DNA from: Echria macrotheca
Taxonomy: Eukaryota > Ascomycota > Sordariomycetes > Sordariales > Schizotheciaceae
Length of the DNA stretch: 64,000 nucleotides
Direction of reading: 5' to 3'
Assembly (NCBI GenBank): GCA_030411725.1
Contig: MU839830.1
Coordinates: 744,001 to 808,000, forward strand
Under the pieces are notes generated by a model. The model had not been told where the DNA came from, did no database searches, and saw nothing but the letters and a program-made list of their open reading frames with translations. The first letter of the stretch is position 1; each line of letters begins with the position of its first letter. Shown here piece after piece: positions 44,824 through 56,745 of the stretch. Position numbers and translations under genes: made by a program.

Positions 44824-47415
44824 ATGGCTGCCCTGGGCGATGACCTCTTGGCGACCGTCAACAAGTTGCAAGACCTGGTCTTTAACACAATCGGGAACGA
44901 TTCTCTAGATCTACCGCAAATCGTAGGCTTTCCACCCTTTATACCATCATCGACGACCTAGACCTTCCCGACTTACATGCCATTGTCTAGGTCGTCGTCG
45001 GCTCCCAGTCGGCGGGCAAGTCGTCAGTGCTTGAGAATATTGTTGGCCGGGATTTTCTGCCCCGCGGCAGCGGCATCGTGACGAGGCGGCCTCTCATCCT
45101 CCAGCTGATTAACGTCCCCGACGATGATGCCGAAGATGCCGGTCGCGTTAGCAGCTATAGAAACCCGACGGAAGCTGCGCGCAACGAGTGGGCCGAGTTC
45201 CACCACATTCCCAACCGAAGGTTCAACGACTTTGGCGATGTCAAGCGCGAAATTGAGAACGAGACGGCGAGAATTGCCGGAAACAACAAGGGAATCAACC
45301 GGCAACCTATCAACCTAAAGATCTTCTCTCCGCATGTACTGAACCTAACGCTAGTTGACTTGCCAGGGCTCACCAAGGTTGGTCACTTATTGCCGCACAA
45401 GGTCCGTTTGGCCGTGCGCCACGCTCACCACTGGTTTACAGGTTCCCATCGGCGACCAACCTACAGATATCGAGAAGCAGACGCGAAACCTGATCTCCGA
45501 ATACATCGCGAAGCCGAACAGCATCATCCTTGCCGTCTCGCCGGCGAATGTTGACATTGTCAACTCGGAGGCTCTCAAGCTTGCTCGCCATGTCGATCCC
45601 CTTGGACGAAGAACGATTGGTGTCCTCACAAAGGTGGATTTGATGGACCACGGCACCAACGCCCTTGATATTCTGTCGGGGCGGGTCTACCCCCTCAAAC
45701 TGGGTTGGATTGGTGTGGTCAACCGGTCACAGCAAGACATCCAGGGGAACAAACCCATGGAGGAGGCTCTGAAGTCAGAATCCGAATTCTTCAGGCACCA
45801 CCCTGCTTATCGGAACATCGCGTCACGGTGTGGCACCCACTTTCTGGCCAGGACGTTGAACACCACCCTTATGGCCCATATCCGCGACCGGCTTCCAGAT
45901 ATCAAGGCCAGGCTTAACACACTCATGGGCCAAACTCAGCAAGAACTTGCCAGTTATGGCGACATGCACTTTAGCGGCAAGGAGCATCGGGGCTCGCTCA
46001 TCCTTCAATTAATGACCCGGTTTGCGACGTCCTTCATCTCGTCCATTGACGGAACTTCGACAGAAATCTCAACCAAAGAACTGTGTGGCGGCGCTCGCAT
46101 TTATTACATCTTCAATTCCGTCTTTGGCAGCTCGCTTGAATCCATCGATCCCACCTCGAACCTCTCGGCTCTGGATATCCGAACGGCAATTCGCAACTCC
46201 ACGGGCCCTCGTCCTAGCCTATTCGTACCCGAGATGGCGTTTGATTTGCTTGTGAAGCCTCAGATCAAGCTGCTCGAGATCCCCAGCCAGCGGTGTGTGG
46301 AGTTGGTGTACGAGGAACTCATCAAAATCTGCCATACCTGCGGGTCAACCGAGCTCTCACGGTTCCCAAGACTCCAAGCCAAGTTGATCGAGGTTGTCTC
46401 GGATCTACTTCGAGAACGGCTGGGCCCCGCTTCTACCTACGTAGAATCCCTCATATCCATCCAACGAGCGTATATCAATACGAACCATCCCAACTTCCTC
46501 GGCGCAGCGGCCGCGATGAGCCACGTTGTCAGTAACAAGCAGGAGAGAGAGAGGAAGCGTATGATACAGGAGGAACGGGAGCGCCGGGAACGGAGGCGGC
46601 TAAAGGAACTAGGGGCCAACGGTACGGACACACCGGTGGAAGAAGACGAGGAAGGCGCCGTCACGGAGAAGCCTGATTCAATTGCTATCCGAAAGGCAGC
46701 CACAAAAGGCGCGCGGAGTCTTTCCCCAGCTGTCCGCGATGGTGGGGCGGGCGGCATAGCAGCTGCCTTGAATGGTGGTCGCTCAGCTTCGCCTTCGCGA
46801 CTGAACGGACAGGCTCTGGGTAGTGCCAAGGACTCGTTCCTGAACTATTTCTTTGGAAAGGATGGGGCGATCGTGCCGGGAGCCGCTCCGCACAATGTCA
46901 ACATGGGCCGCCATGTGAGCCAGGCTTCCGAGCCAACATTCAGCCAGAGCATGCGGCGCCCAGAAGAGAAAGCACTCCGATCTCCGGTCCAGACTATACG
47001 GGCAGATGACGAGATTGATTTCCTGAAAGCGCCGAAGGGTGTCGACTTTGTAAGTGTTCTTGCGAGCCAAACCCACGTCCAGATGCTAATATTGACCCCG
47101 CAGGGCAACGGCGGCGAACCTGCCATGACCGACAGGGAAGCGATGGAGACGGAACTGATCCGGGCTCTCATCAGCTCATATTTCAATATCGTACGGGAGA
47201 GCATCGCCGATCAGGTCCCCAAGGCCATCATGCACCTCTTGGTCAACCACTGCAAGGACGTGGTACAGAATCGCCTTGTCAGTGAATTGTACAAGGAGAC
47301 CCTCTTCGAGGAACTGCTGTACGAGGATGACGGAGTCAAGAAAGAGCGCGAGAAGTGCGAGAAACTGCTCCAGACGTATCGCGAGGCGGCCAAGATCATT
47401 GGTGAGGTCATATAG
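44824..47415 (+). CDS. DNM1: Dynamin-related GTPase Dnm1
   Basis: Four exons: 44824-44922, 44991-45377, 45442-47049, 47104-47415, giving 801 residues. The GTPase domain has GSQSAGKS (37-44), DLPG (156-159) and TKVD (225-228). The middle domain follows (GTSTEISTKELCGGARIYY, RPSLFVPEMAFDLLVKPQIK) and the C-terminal GTPase effector domain ends EKLLQTYREAAKIIGEVI. The variable insert (about 540-690) includes FLNYFFGKDG, a segment found in Dnm1 and not in Vps1, and the total length also fits Dnm1. The protein assembles on mitochondria and peroxisomes and drives their division. A charged, coiled-coil-like stretch (ERERKRMIQEERERRERRR) lies in the variable region. Introns of 54-68 nt split the GTPase domain at conserved positions. 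Confidence 0.93.
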
Positions 47416-48328
47416 GTGGCTACCCCCCGTTGGCTCACGCAACACACAGTTTGTCTACGGGTAGGGCTGTATGAGATAATGGTTTGCGATGGAGGCTGGC
47501 AGAAGACGGTCTTGTATGCTGGTGTTTTGCTTTGGCTTTTGTATGTTCATTTAGACGAGGGGCTGCTTTCGCGGATGCAAGAAGGGGCGCAAAGACAGCA
47601 ACAAGCTGTAACGTGTACATAGATTGTGTTCTACGTGTCTCTCTTCGGGCGAGATATCTAAGCACCCTTGTCCAGTGATCCCAAATAGTTCTTGATGTAG
47701 TCGGTGACGTGTGGGTGGTGTTTGTCAGGAATTCGGATGGCAGGCACAGCAAGTCAAGCATGTGCAGGCCCCACTGCAGCGGACCCGCTTATCTAATCCC
47801 CCCTCGACGCGTGGCACAGACCATGAACCAACGCTCCGCTGGCGAGACTTCAACTGTTGCTTTCCTTCAAATTATCGAGTTTCTCACCCAAACCAGGTCT
47901 ACCCTCTTTAATTGTCGCGCTCGGGTTTTCGCTCTCGCTCTCTCCCTCACCAGGTCTCCAAGCCCGCTCGTCTGTCATATCCATCCGATCGTCCGTTGCT
48001 TCTTCGCCGATAACCAAGACCGCCTTGTCCGCAGCCGGATGTCGCATCGAGCCGAAACACCTTAATGTCAGTCGGTAGGAGCTTCTAACTGCTCCTACGG
48101 CCTGCGTGGTGTTTGGGGAAGCTTTCGTATCTCGGAAGGGACTTGGACCACCACGGCCATTGTCCGTTTCTTTCCTTCGTCTGACAAGTGTTACTGCCTT
48201 TACCTTTTTTTTCTTTGCCACCAGCAGCTGCCATTGCTGGCACGCCCCCATGATCACTTTCTGCCTTTCTTGCACCAGGAGACCGGGGCTGTGAGAGACG
48301 GTGCTGGATTGCATGACCGGTCCCAGTC
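47416..48328. other. Intergenic, promoter of the F-box gene
   Basis: About 910 bp between DNM1 and the F-box gene, both on the plus strand. No supported gene. CT-rich parts at about 47925-47960 and 48165-48230 look like leader sequence. Confidence 0.45.
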
Positions 48329-51300
48329 ATGGCTTCGACTGGGGACGAGGTCGGCCCAGGAGGGTCAGCAGTTTCGTCTTTGGACCCTGAGCAGGACTGT
48401 GCCACGACACCGGACCACAAGATGGAAAGCCAGGCGGGAACAGCAGACGCTCTTCCGGAAGCATCTCACCGTGCTATGGCGCCAGCACAAGACACCCAGG
48501 CACACCGGAAGCGCAAACCAGAGGAGACTGATGACGAGTCACATAATGACCCATGGTCCGAAGAAGGCTCAAAGAGGATCAAGCTGACCGCAGGTGAGAG
48601 CCACCCTCCTCGAGTCCGGATATGCCTCGATAAATCCCTCCTGCCCCCTGAGGTATGGCATCGTGTCTTCACTTTCTGCCCTCCCAAGGCGCTGGGCAAT
48701 TTGTTGCTCGTCAACAAACTATTCAACCTATATCTCGACCCATCATCAAATTTTGTTAGAAAGGTTCCTAGTTCGATCCCGAACTGTGCTGTGGCATCCT
48801 TGGAGCCCAACGCTATCTGGCGTGCTTCGAGAAGGCTTTTCTGGCCTCAGATGCCCACACCCCTGCGGTCACAACCCGAGATCGACATGTGGCGGCTGGC
48901 ATGCTCTTCTAGGTGTCAAAACTGCCAAAAGCTACCACCACAATCAACACAAATTTCACCTGGCCCGAAGCCCGGTGTTGACGGGGTAGCTGTCATCTGG
49001 GCATTTGCCATGCGTATCTGCGCTCCATGTCTTCTGAAGAAGTCCGTCAAGGTATGGTTGAAACCCAAAGAGCCGGTTCTCAATCTAACTCGTGGTAGGA
49101 ACTAGATCTTTTGGTATCACCGTCACTCCCGTCAGCAGTGCTCACTGCTCTCCCGTTTGTGCACCTGACAAGAGAGCTGCACATCGTCCCGGCGGCGGAA
49201 CTAGAACAGCTCCCTCAAAATCAGCAAACTACCAAACTTTTTTCCCTAACCGATGTTAAACTCTTGGAGCAAGAGTTCGCGACGGTCCGGAATATGGGCA
49301 CCGGAACTGTTGATGAGTGGCTCAAGGGGCTGGAAAATCGGGGAAGAGATCTTCGCCAGCAAGCATCCAAGTGGGAGAAATGGGACAGCTCAGGGGGTGT
49401 TGCGAAGATGGTATCGGAACTCTACCCGGGCTACACGAGCCTGTGCTCTCGACAACCACTCAATCCTATCAATAAAACTTCCACCGCCACCGCCGCTGTC
49501 TCGGCTGGGACGAAACCATCCGTACAGTCACTGCCATCCCTTCCACGTCTCCCGCCGCCTCCAACCCCCCACGGGCGTCCAGATCGATCCCCAGAGGAGT
49601 TAGCTCGACTGAAAGCCGCGAGGAAATCGGAAATCGAACGACGAGCTTTGGAATTAGACCCACCATTGCTAGCGAATATCCTTCGACATATGCCTTCATT
49701 CCAGGCCGCACTCCAGATTGTTGCGCCATTAGACGATAATGGCTGGGATGTTCTCAAGCCGCGACTTCTAGCCCAACGGGTGGAAGCCGAACTGCGCGAG
49801 GAAGAGACCGCCCCCAAGACCAACCCTGTTCCGGAGCTGAGTAACCACCATGCTCTTGAGGCGACCCTGGCGACTACCAAGGAGGCCCGAGAACTTGTCG
49901 ACAAAGACTGGGAGATTGTTCAGGCACCATTGCGAAGCAGAATCGCTGGCTATGCCGATGACATTATCAACGATGCCTGGGGTGGAGGGAACAAGGTAAC
50001 AAAGGAGCTCTGCGGTAAATTTGCTGTCGATGTGCTCATCTACGTCCGCTCCCATTTTTACGCCCACGTCGCAAGAGATGCGATGGTCGCGCGAAATTCC
50101 GGTCAACAGCCCGCAGTCGACCCGCCTGGAGGTCCCTTCACTCAGAAGCTGACGTTGGAGAACATGAAGTGGATTTTTGACATCAAGGTCAAGCCTCATA
50201 CTGAACCCTTCCGCAAGGAGCTCTTTTACTGCAGTGCTTGCGAGGGCAACACCAAGGTTTTTGGCTTCGAGGGTGTTATCCAGCATTACGCGGCGAAGCA
50301 TACGACGTCACTTAGCCTCGGCAGCATCGTTGTGCATTGGAGAGCCGAATGGCCGGCAAAGCCTCCATTCAGCGCCAACCCCCGCGTTGCGAGGCCGAGT
50401 TTACAGGGTCAACCTCCTCCCCCTTTTGCTTCCAGTATGATGGTCCCCTCCGGAGGTTACAGCTACAGTTTTTCGCCGGGACCAGCGCCTCTTCCCCCGT
50501 ACCCACCCCCGCCGATCTTCGCGCCACCTCCCTTTACCGATCCGTATCACTCCCAGGCGCCAGCTCTGCCGTATCACCAGCCATCTACGTATCCCCCATT
50601 TTCAGCCCCAAACTTCGGTCAGCCGCTTCCGTATGCCACGCACTCACCAGCGCCGTATGCCCCCTATCCCCCACCCCCCGGACCATATCCGACCGGTAAT
50701 ATCGAACCCGGCCCTGCGTACGCTCCGATCCATGCACCAGTTCACGAACCCTTTCCTCATACCACGCAAAGTCCATACACACCGGCACCGCCTCCGCATC
50801 ACGCTCAAACCCACAACCTGAAAATGGAGGACATAGCCAAGAATTCCCGCGAGGTATGGCAAGTGCTGGGTAATATAAAGGATTTACACGGCAGCACAAG
50901 GCTCTTCGTCACGATCCATCATGTTGCGAAAAGATACAGGGGCAGGTTCCACGAAATACCTCCGCTGGCACTGTTCATCGAAGGCCTGGCACACCACAGA
51001 GACATGCGTCCTGTTCGCAACGTCAACGGCCTCGTTTGCAAAGCCTGCCATCTTGTGCCAGGGAATGGGGTGGCCGTCGAACAGGATAAGAAAACCTTCT
51101 CGGTCCCTCAGCTTTCCAACCACTTCCAGGCCAAACATGTCGTTCCAATGCAGAGTCGCGGTAGCTCTCCGTTAGATTGGACTGTGGATATGGTGATGCT
51201 TGGGGATGAAGACCAAACGCTCCAACTGCGTCCTTCTATCAGCGAGTATCAAAAGTCCTTGTTGAAGGACGCACTGCCTGGAATCTTCGAGCCGCCAATC

Positions 51301-52785
51301 GTGTCATCCACCAGCACACGCCATTCACAGATGCCAGTCGCACCGCCCCTCCGGCATGATCTTGAAGAGAACTATTCACGGCAAGACCGTTCACAACCGA
51401 ACAAGAGGGCGACGCTCGAGGACCGGGGCGCAGAATTACTTGCAGCATATGATGAACCGACGGCCTCTCACTCTTCTAGCAACCATTATCCTCCAAAGCA
51501 GCCACGTCAAGAAATAGAGTCCCTACGGGCACGTGGGTCTAACTCGTATGCAGAAGCCAAGCCTAACGACAACCACGCACGGGCAGTTTCTACCATCTCC
51601 AGAACGCCCAAAGAGGTATTATCACAGCATAACGGGACTAGCCGGATTTCGCCCGAAGGCCAACAACCGCGCATTTACCGCGATTCACCACAGCTGCATC
51701 AAAATGGAAACTACATGAAGGAACATCATCGTCAGACGAGAGATAATGACGGACCAGAATTCGAAGCAACTGGGAAGTATCAAAGCCAATCCCAGCAGGA
51801 ATGGGAAGAGCAGCGCCAGAGATCCACGTTTCGCGATGTTGAAAGAGCTGAAACGGAGACTCATCGAGAACTCCAGAGGGTCCGAGCGATGTGGCCAACA
51901 GACCGCGAAGGCACGCGCACGTCTTCTTCACCAGGCGGGTGGGATCGGTCTGGAACCGGGAGCACGCCACACGCGGGCCACTTGATCCAATTTTCCGACG
52001 ATAGCCAACAGACGTTTCAGCAACCAGCGCCTCGAAAGCCGGCGTCTATACAGGAAGAGCCTAGCCTTCTAGGGGCCCTAGAGCGGCATTTGGAGGAAGG
52101 CGGGCAATCCCACGCCACTGTTGGTGGTAGACGAAATCACGAGGATAGTAGAACCGGTACCACAGCAGAAATGGTTGGCTCGAGACAGTATTCCAAAGTG
52201 GAAAATGGTCCAGACCGGGTACGGTATGAGCGCCAATATCTGCCCAGGGACGGACAGAGTCCTACTGCTCGCCACATAGAGCCACTTTATCATTCAGGGC
52301 AGGAGCGGGCCGAAAGACAATCACCACATGGCTTTTACCAACAGGAATTCGGTATCCCCAGAGAGATGCATCGACGGGGGGAGGACGATGGATACAACCG
52401 TCCTCTCCTCCGCGGCGGAGACTATAGATCCGAGCAACGTCAAGCGCCATATTATTACCGGGAAAGGAGCCCATCTCATGCGCGGCCAGCCATCGATGGA
52501 CCGCCTATGGAGGCATATGAGATCGTCCAGATTATTGATGAACAAGGAGAGTACTTCATACGGCGACCAGTTCGACGCGGCCTTCACCCTAGAGGGCCCC
52601 CCAGGCAGGACTTGGAAGCACACCGAGCAGATGTGTATCCCGAACAGGACGAGTACTACTCGGCAGGCTCAGCAGGCGAGTTTGCCTCTCGAGAGCCACC
52701 TGTGCGCAGGAGGCCAGACTTTGAGCCGCCGGTCGGCCACCAAGCACCCGCATACCATGAAGGGTATGATCCCCGGTTCCCATGA
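48329..52785 (+). CDS. Large F-box protein with C2H2-like modules
   Basis: Two exons, 48329-49051 and 49099-52785, giving 1469 residues. A possible bipartite nuclear signal lies at about residues 60-86 (HRKRKPEE ... SKRIKL). Residues 104-145 resemble an F-box (LLPPEVWHRVFTFCPPKALGNLLLVNKLFN), which would bind Skp1 in an SCF ubiquitin ligase. Two related modules with a CxxC pair and a distant HxxxxxH pair follow at about 617 (FYCSACEG ... HYAAKH) and about 886 (LVCKACHL ... HFQAKH), separated by a Pro/Tyr-rich low-complexity region. The last 500 residues are disordered, rich in Arg, Glu, Gln and Ser. The substrate is unknown. The length is unusual for F-box proteins. The 47-nt intron is GT-AG and restores frame. 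Confidence 0.75.
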
Positions 52786-53069
52786 GGCTAGAGGCAGACG
52801 CGCCGCTATTCTCCCGGTTTTTCTCGCCTGTATTCCATATGTATACACTATAGAGTAGACGGCCGATTGTAGCATAAACACCCATGGATCCCGGTTGGTC
52901 TTGTTTTTGTTCTGTTGATCGTGGGTGAAAAAGTCTCCCGGGGTGGCTTGATGAGGGTGTCGCCGTCACGAAATAATTCGGGGACGGTACAGGGTGTAAT
53001 AGTACACGGGCTTGTATTTCTACCATTGTACAGCTAGCTGCCCTTGCCCATGTGAAAGCTCGACAGTGA

Positions 53070-55906
53070 TCACCGCCATGTGCCAGACACCACCGTAGCA
53101 GTACAGGGGGGTGCAAAGACGCGATTGGGATTGGACTCCCATGTCACCAGTCCTGTGTTGCTCACTTTTATGAACTTGTACTGGACGGCACTGGCGGGAA
53201 CCAGGGCTACAGCCACCCACCAGAGGGGATTGGAGGTAGTATATTGGGATGCGCTCAGTGCGATGGCCTCGCCAGCGTCCCAGCTCCCGAGGGCAGAGGT
53301 GTTCCCGACACTCGTAGGTGTTAGTCTCTGGGCCAGCCGGGGCGTGAGCTACCTACAGCTTGATTGTATCACCGAACACGGTAGGGGCGAGGACCTGGAA
53401 AGTGATGGGTACCGCTGTGGCAGAGCATGATGACGGTGCTGAGGAAGCCGGTGTTAGTGGTAGGGTATTTGGGCTCTCCCGGGTAGACAGCAGGTGAAAG
53501 GTGTGTGGGAATATGATATAGTTACCTGTGGAAGCTGAGCTAGGGACACGTATCGTCGATATCGGTGCTGAGGTTGTCGGTGGCACATACGAAGACGAGC
53601 TAGTAATGCTCTCCGGCACCGTCAGACCGGGACAGATACCACTCCCGGGCAGCCCGGCCAGGGGACACAACACTCTTGGCATCCCGCCGGTTGTCGATAC
53701 GGTCACATCCCCAGCAGAGTTCGCATATACCACTTCCGCGCAGCTGAGCACGTCCACCACTGCCTCGCCGGCGACGAAGCCCGTCATTGCTGAGGTCAGC
53801 GTCATGTTCACGGTCATCCCCGACGCTCCTACGTTGGTGAATACCCCGACCGTCTGGTTCTGAGGAAACCCCTTGCGCATGACAACGGTCCGTGAGTCAG
53901 AATACACAGGGTAGGCGCGGTACGAGAGGTAGCGCGGATCCCGGGTGAGTGACCAGGTGCGGATGCGGTTCAGGGCGGCGATGAAGAGGTATAGCTCGGA
54001 GGTTGTAGGGTAGCCTGTCAGCCAGAGAGCTTCGCGGTTAGAAGGAACGCCGGCGCCGGCGAGGTGTTGTTCTTGGCCTTGGTATATGATAGGGATACCT
54101 GGCGGGGTGGTTAGTTGAGTCCGGGGCAGCAGGGACCGGGAAGAGGTAAGGGGTCGGACCATCTTTCAGCATGGTGAAAGCGATTGCCTGTTTGATTTAC
54201 GTATTAGTACCAGTGGCTCGTTTGTTACCCGTGCTCTGGGGATATAATGGTTCCTGGTGCGAGTCTCACATTCTTGACCAGAGCCTGTTGGCAGAGAATA
54301 GAGGTCAGCCAGTAATCGAGGAGTCACCCGGGGGAGTATCTCACCATGTCACTCGTAGTGTGAGGGAACCGCTCGATGTCGTGGTTCTCGATAAATGAGC
54401 CGTATAAACTCGTGTCCTGTGCTAAAACGTATGTGAGCACCGCCGCCACAGAATTGAAACGTACATAAACTTTACCACCATTCTTCATTGTATTGATGCC
54501 ATCGACGAGTTGGCTGATGCTGCCCGTCGTTGACCCAAAGGCTTGGAGTATCCAATAGTAGCTACAGCCCGCAATCTATCAGCATCTCAACGTCTAGCCG
54601 TAAAAGCTCCGTGTCCAGGTTCGGTACCTTGGGTAGTCCAACAGACCGTCAAGATATTGTTGATATGGCATCACATATTCCGGGTCACCGTTGTAGACCT
54701 CACCGAGGATATACACACCAGCAGCCTGTCGAAAGCCGGCCCAGAATGACGGCTCGACGTGCTTCGCGCTATCCATCCGGATTCCGTCGCTATCGTGTCA
54801 CACCTTGTTGGTTGTTCTGCACAAACCTCGACCCAGGGAAAGCTTACACAGAATAAGCCGAGACCATGTTGGAAACCCAGTCGTTCCATATCCGTCTTAC
54901 ATCGCTGCTGCAGCACATATTAGCTGAATCCTGGGACAATGAAGGGTTTTGCTACTTCTCTGTGCGGAGATCTGGCAGGCTATACAAATCAGCGACATGG
55001 GGGGTACGTTTCCGGTCGTAATTTTTATAACGAACCTGACTGTGTTGCTTCCTTGCCAACAACTGCGCCTCGAGGTTAGCCGACCCACCAGCTCATGAAC
55101 CAACAACAAAGAGGCCAGGCTAATAAAAGGTGTATCTACTTTTCAACGGAGGTCTGGTTGTCGTAATCGATGAAGCAGAACGGGTGAAAGTAGGCCGACT
55201 GTTCGGATATTAGCTACGTTCCCGTGTCTTCAGACTTGTTTTCATAAAACCCACCGAGGAAAAGGGCTTCAGGAGACTGTAGTCAACACATGATCCGCAT
55301 CCCCGGTACGCCATATGATTTGTGACCATGTCGACCATAAGGTACTGCCAGCAGTGCCCAAAGATGCCCGTATCAGCACACATCATCCAAGTTTAGGTTC
55401 AGACCACCAAGGGCGGCACGTACCATACCCCTGGCATGCAAAGCCGCCGACAGCTCGATCAAGTCGTCCCGGGTCCCAAAGGCCGAGTTCAGAGACCATA
55501 TATCCTGCTGCCAGAACCCGTGATATGATGATCTACACCCACGCTCCCATTCAGCATCTATTCAGCGCTTCGACAAGGAGGGAAAAAAGCGTGCTCACCC
55601 GTCCTTGGTCTCCCCCTCCATCTGCTTCGTCACAGGTGAGATCCACACGGCAGTGAATCCCATGCCTTGGATATAATCCAACTTTGATATCAACCCCTTC
55701 CACGTCCCGCCACAGTAGACTTGCTTCGCGGTATCGCACGGCGCAGTCGTTGACATGTCAGAGCGCGCGAACCGGTCTGTCATCACCTGGTAGATGGACT
55801 GCTTCCTCCACTCTGCGGCCGTGAGGGCGGCGGCCCGCTGTGCCAGGGACAGGAGGACGAGAAAGACGAGGAGGCCGACCCGGCGCATGATGAAGAGAAG
55901 GCTCAT
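53070..55906 (-). CDS. Secreted GH13 alpha-amylase with starch-binding CBM20
   Basis: Fifteen exons: 55599-55906, 55424-55532, 55255-55344, 55140-55198, 55036-55062, 54956-54979, 54848-54907, 54628-54789, 54476-54561, 54345-54421, 54270-54284, 54160-54187, 53526-54098, 53357-53438, 53070-53310; 646 residues. A signal peptide precedes LTAAEWRKQSIYQV. The four GH13 regions are DMVTNH, GIRMDSAKH (nucleophile Asp232), GEVYNGD (acid/base Glu256) and FIENHD (Asp323), so it should cleave internal alpha-1,4 bonds of starch outside the cell. Residues about 540-646 form a CBM20 (VGNTSALGSWDAGEAIALSA, then NPLWWVAVAL, then VTWESNPNR). The 87-nt intron 53439-53525 in the Ser/Thr linker is a multiple of three and open, so retention would only lengthen the linker. 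The donor at 54159 (GTCCGA) is weak. The start at 55888 is an alternative. Confidence 0.9.
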
Positions 55907-56745
55907 GGCGCGAGGTGAGGCACCCTGGCCTATCTAGCTTCTGGATGGAATGAGGTGCCTTGGCCAACACCGACCTCACCGTCGCTGCCTCTGCGAAATA
56001 AGTATGGCATAACCCCATATATATATAGCTATCTTTCCATCGTGCCGACCAAGCCAAGAACGAACTTTTGCTCTCTCTGCACAGCCATGTGAACATCAAC
56101 ACCCGGAGCAATGCCTTCGAAAGCCGGCTTACCACCCTAATCGGGGCAGGCACTATGAAAGAAGAAAAAGAGGAACGGAGTTACCATCAACGCGGGGAAT
56201 GCCACGAGGCACGACGTCCTTCTCCGTAACCCAATCGGGCCGTGACAGCTCTTCCCCACGGGGTGGGCTTCGGGATGCCGCTTCGCCGGTGCAGAATGGC
56301 ACGCCACGGTCTGTCTCTACCGGCACCGCGGGGGCCAAGCTTCCCTGTGCGGCAACCATGTCCGCACAACGCCGCCCCCGGATCCATCGCTATTAGGCGC
56401 AACATGCGGGGATCTAGAAGGCCCGAATGCACTAGCGAAGTCCCGATGAACCTGTAACGGTATGTAGAGACGCATGGTTTACATTACCTAGACATACAGA
56501 TATATTCCCGTGTCACAGACAACGCTTCGAATAGCAAAAATGCCACCTGTCGACTGGATTTGCCTGGGGTTGGCTGAATATCCGCAAAATACATGTTCAT
56601 TGGGAGGAGAGGGTATTCAAATCAAAACAATCAGAATGACACTGCAGGCCCGCCCATTCTCATCGTACAACCCAAGTATATCCAAGAGTATCAGCATCCT
56701 GTACTTCTTCATCGTCATCCCCTCATAACATCTTCAAATACCGGC
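55907..56745 (-). promoter_or_regulatory. Amylase promoter region
   Basis: About 840 bp between the amylase start and the stop of the regulator gene, both on the minus strand. A TATATATATA stretch at 56017-56027 lies about 115 bp upstream of the amylase ATG. GCGGGG-type motifs that fit the carbon-repressor CreA consensus (SYGGRG) occur at about 56190 and 56405. I found no good AmyR-type CGGN8CGG pair. Confidence 0.45.

Noticed and set aside
44824..47415. Assignment as Vps1
   Set aside because: Length of 801 residues and the FLNYFFGKDG segment in the variable region fit Dnm1 better.
55907..56745. AmyR-type CGGN8CGG sites in the amylase promoter
   Set aside because: CGG triplets are present but none has the right spacing by eye.
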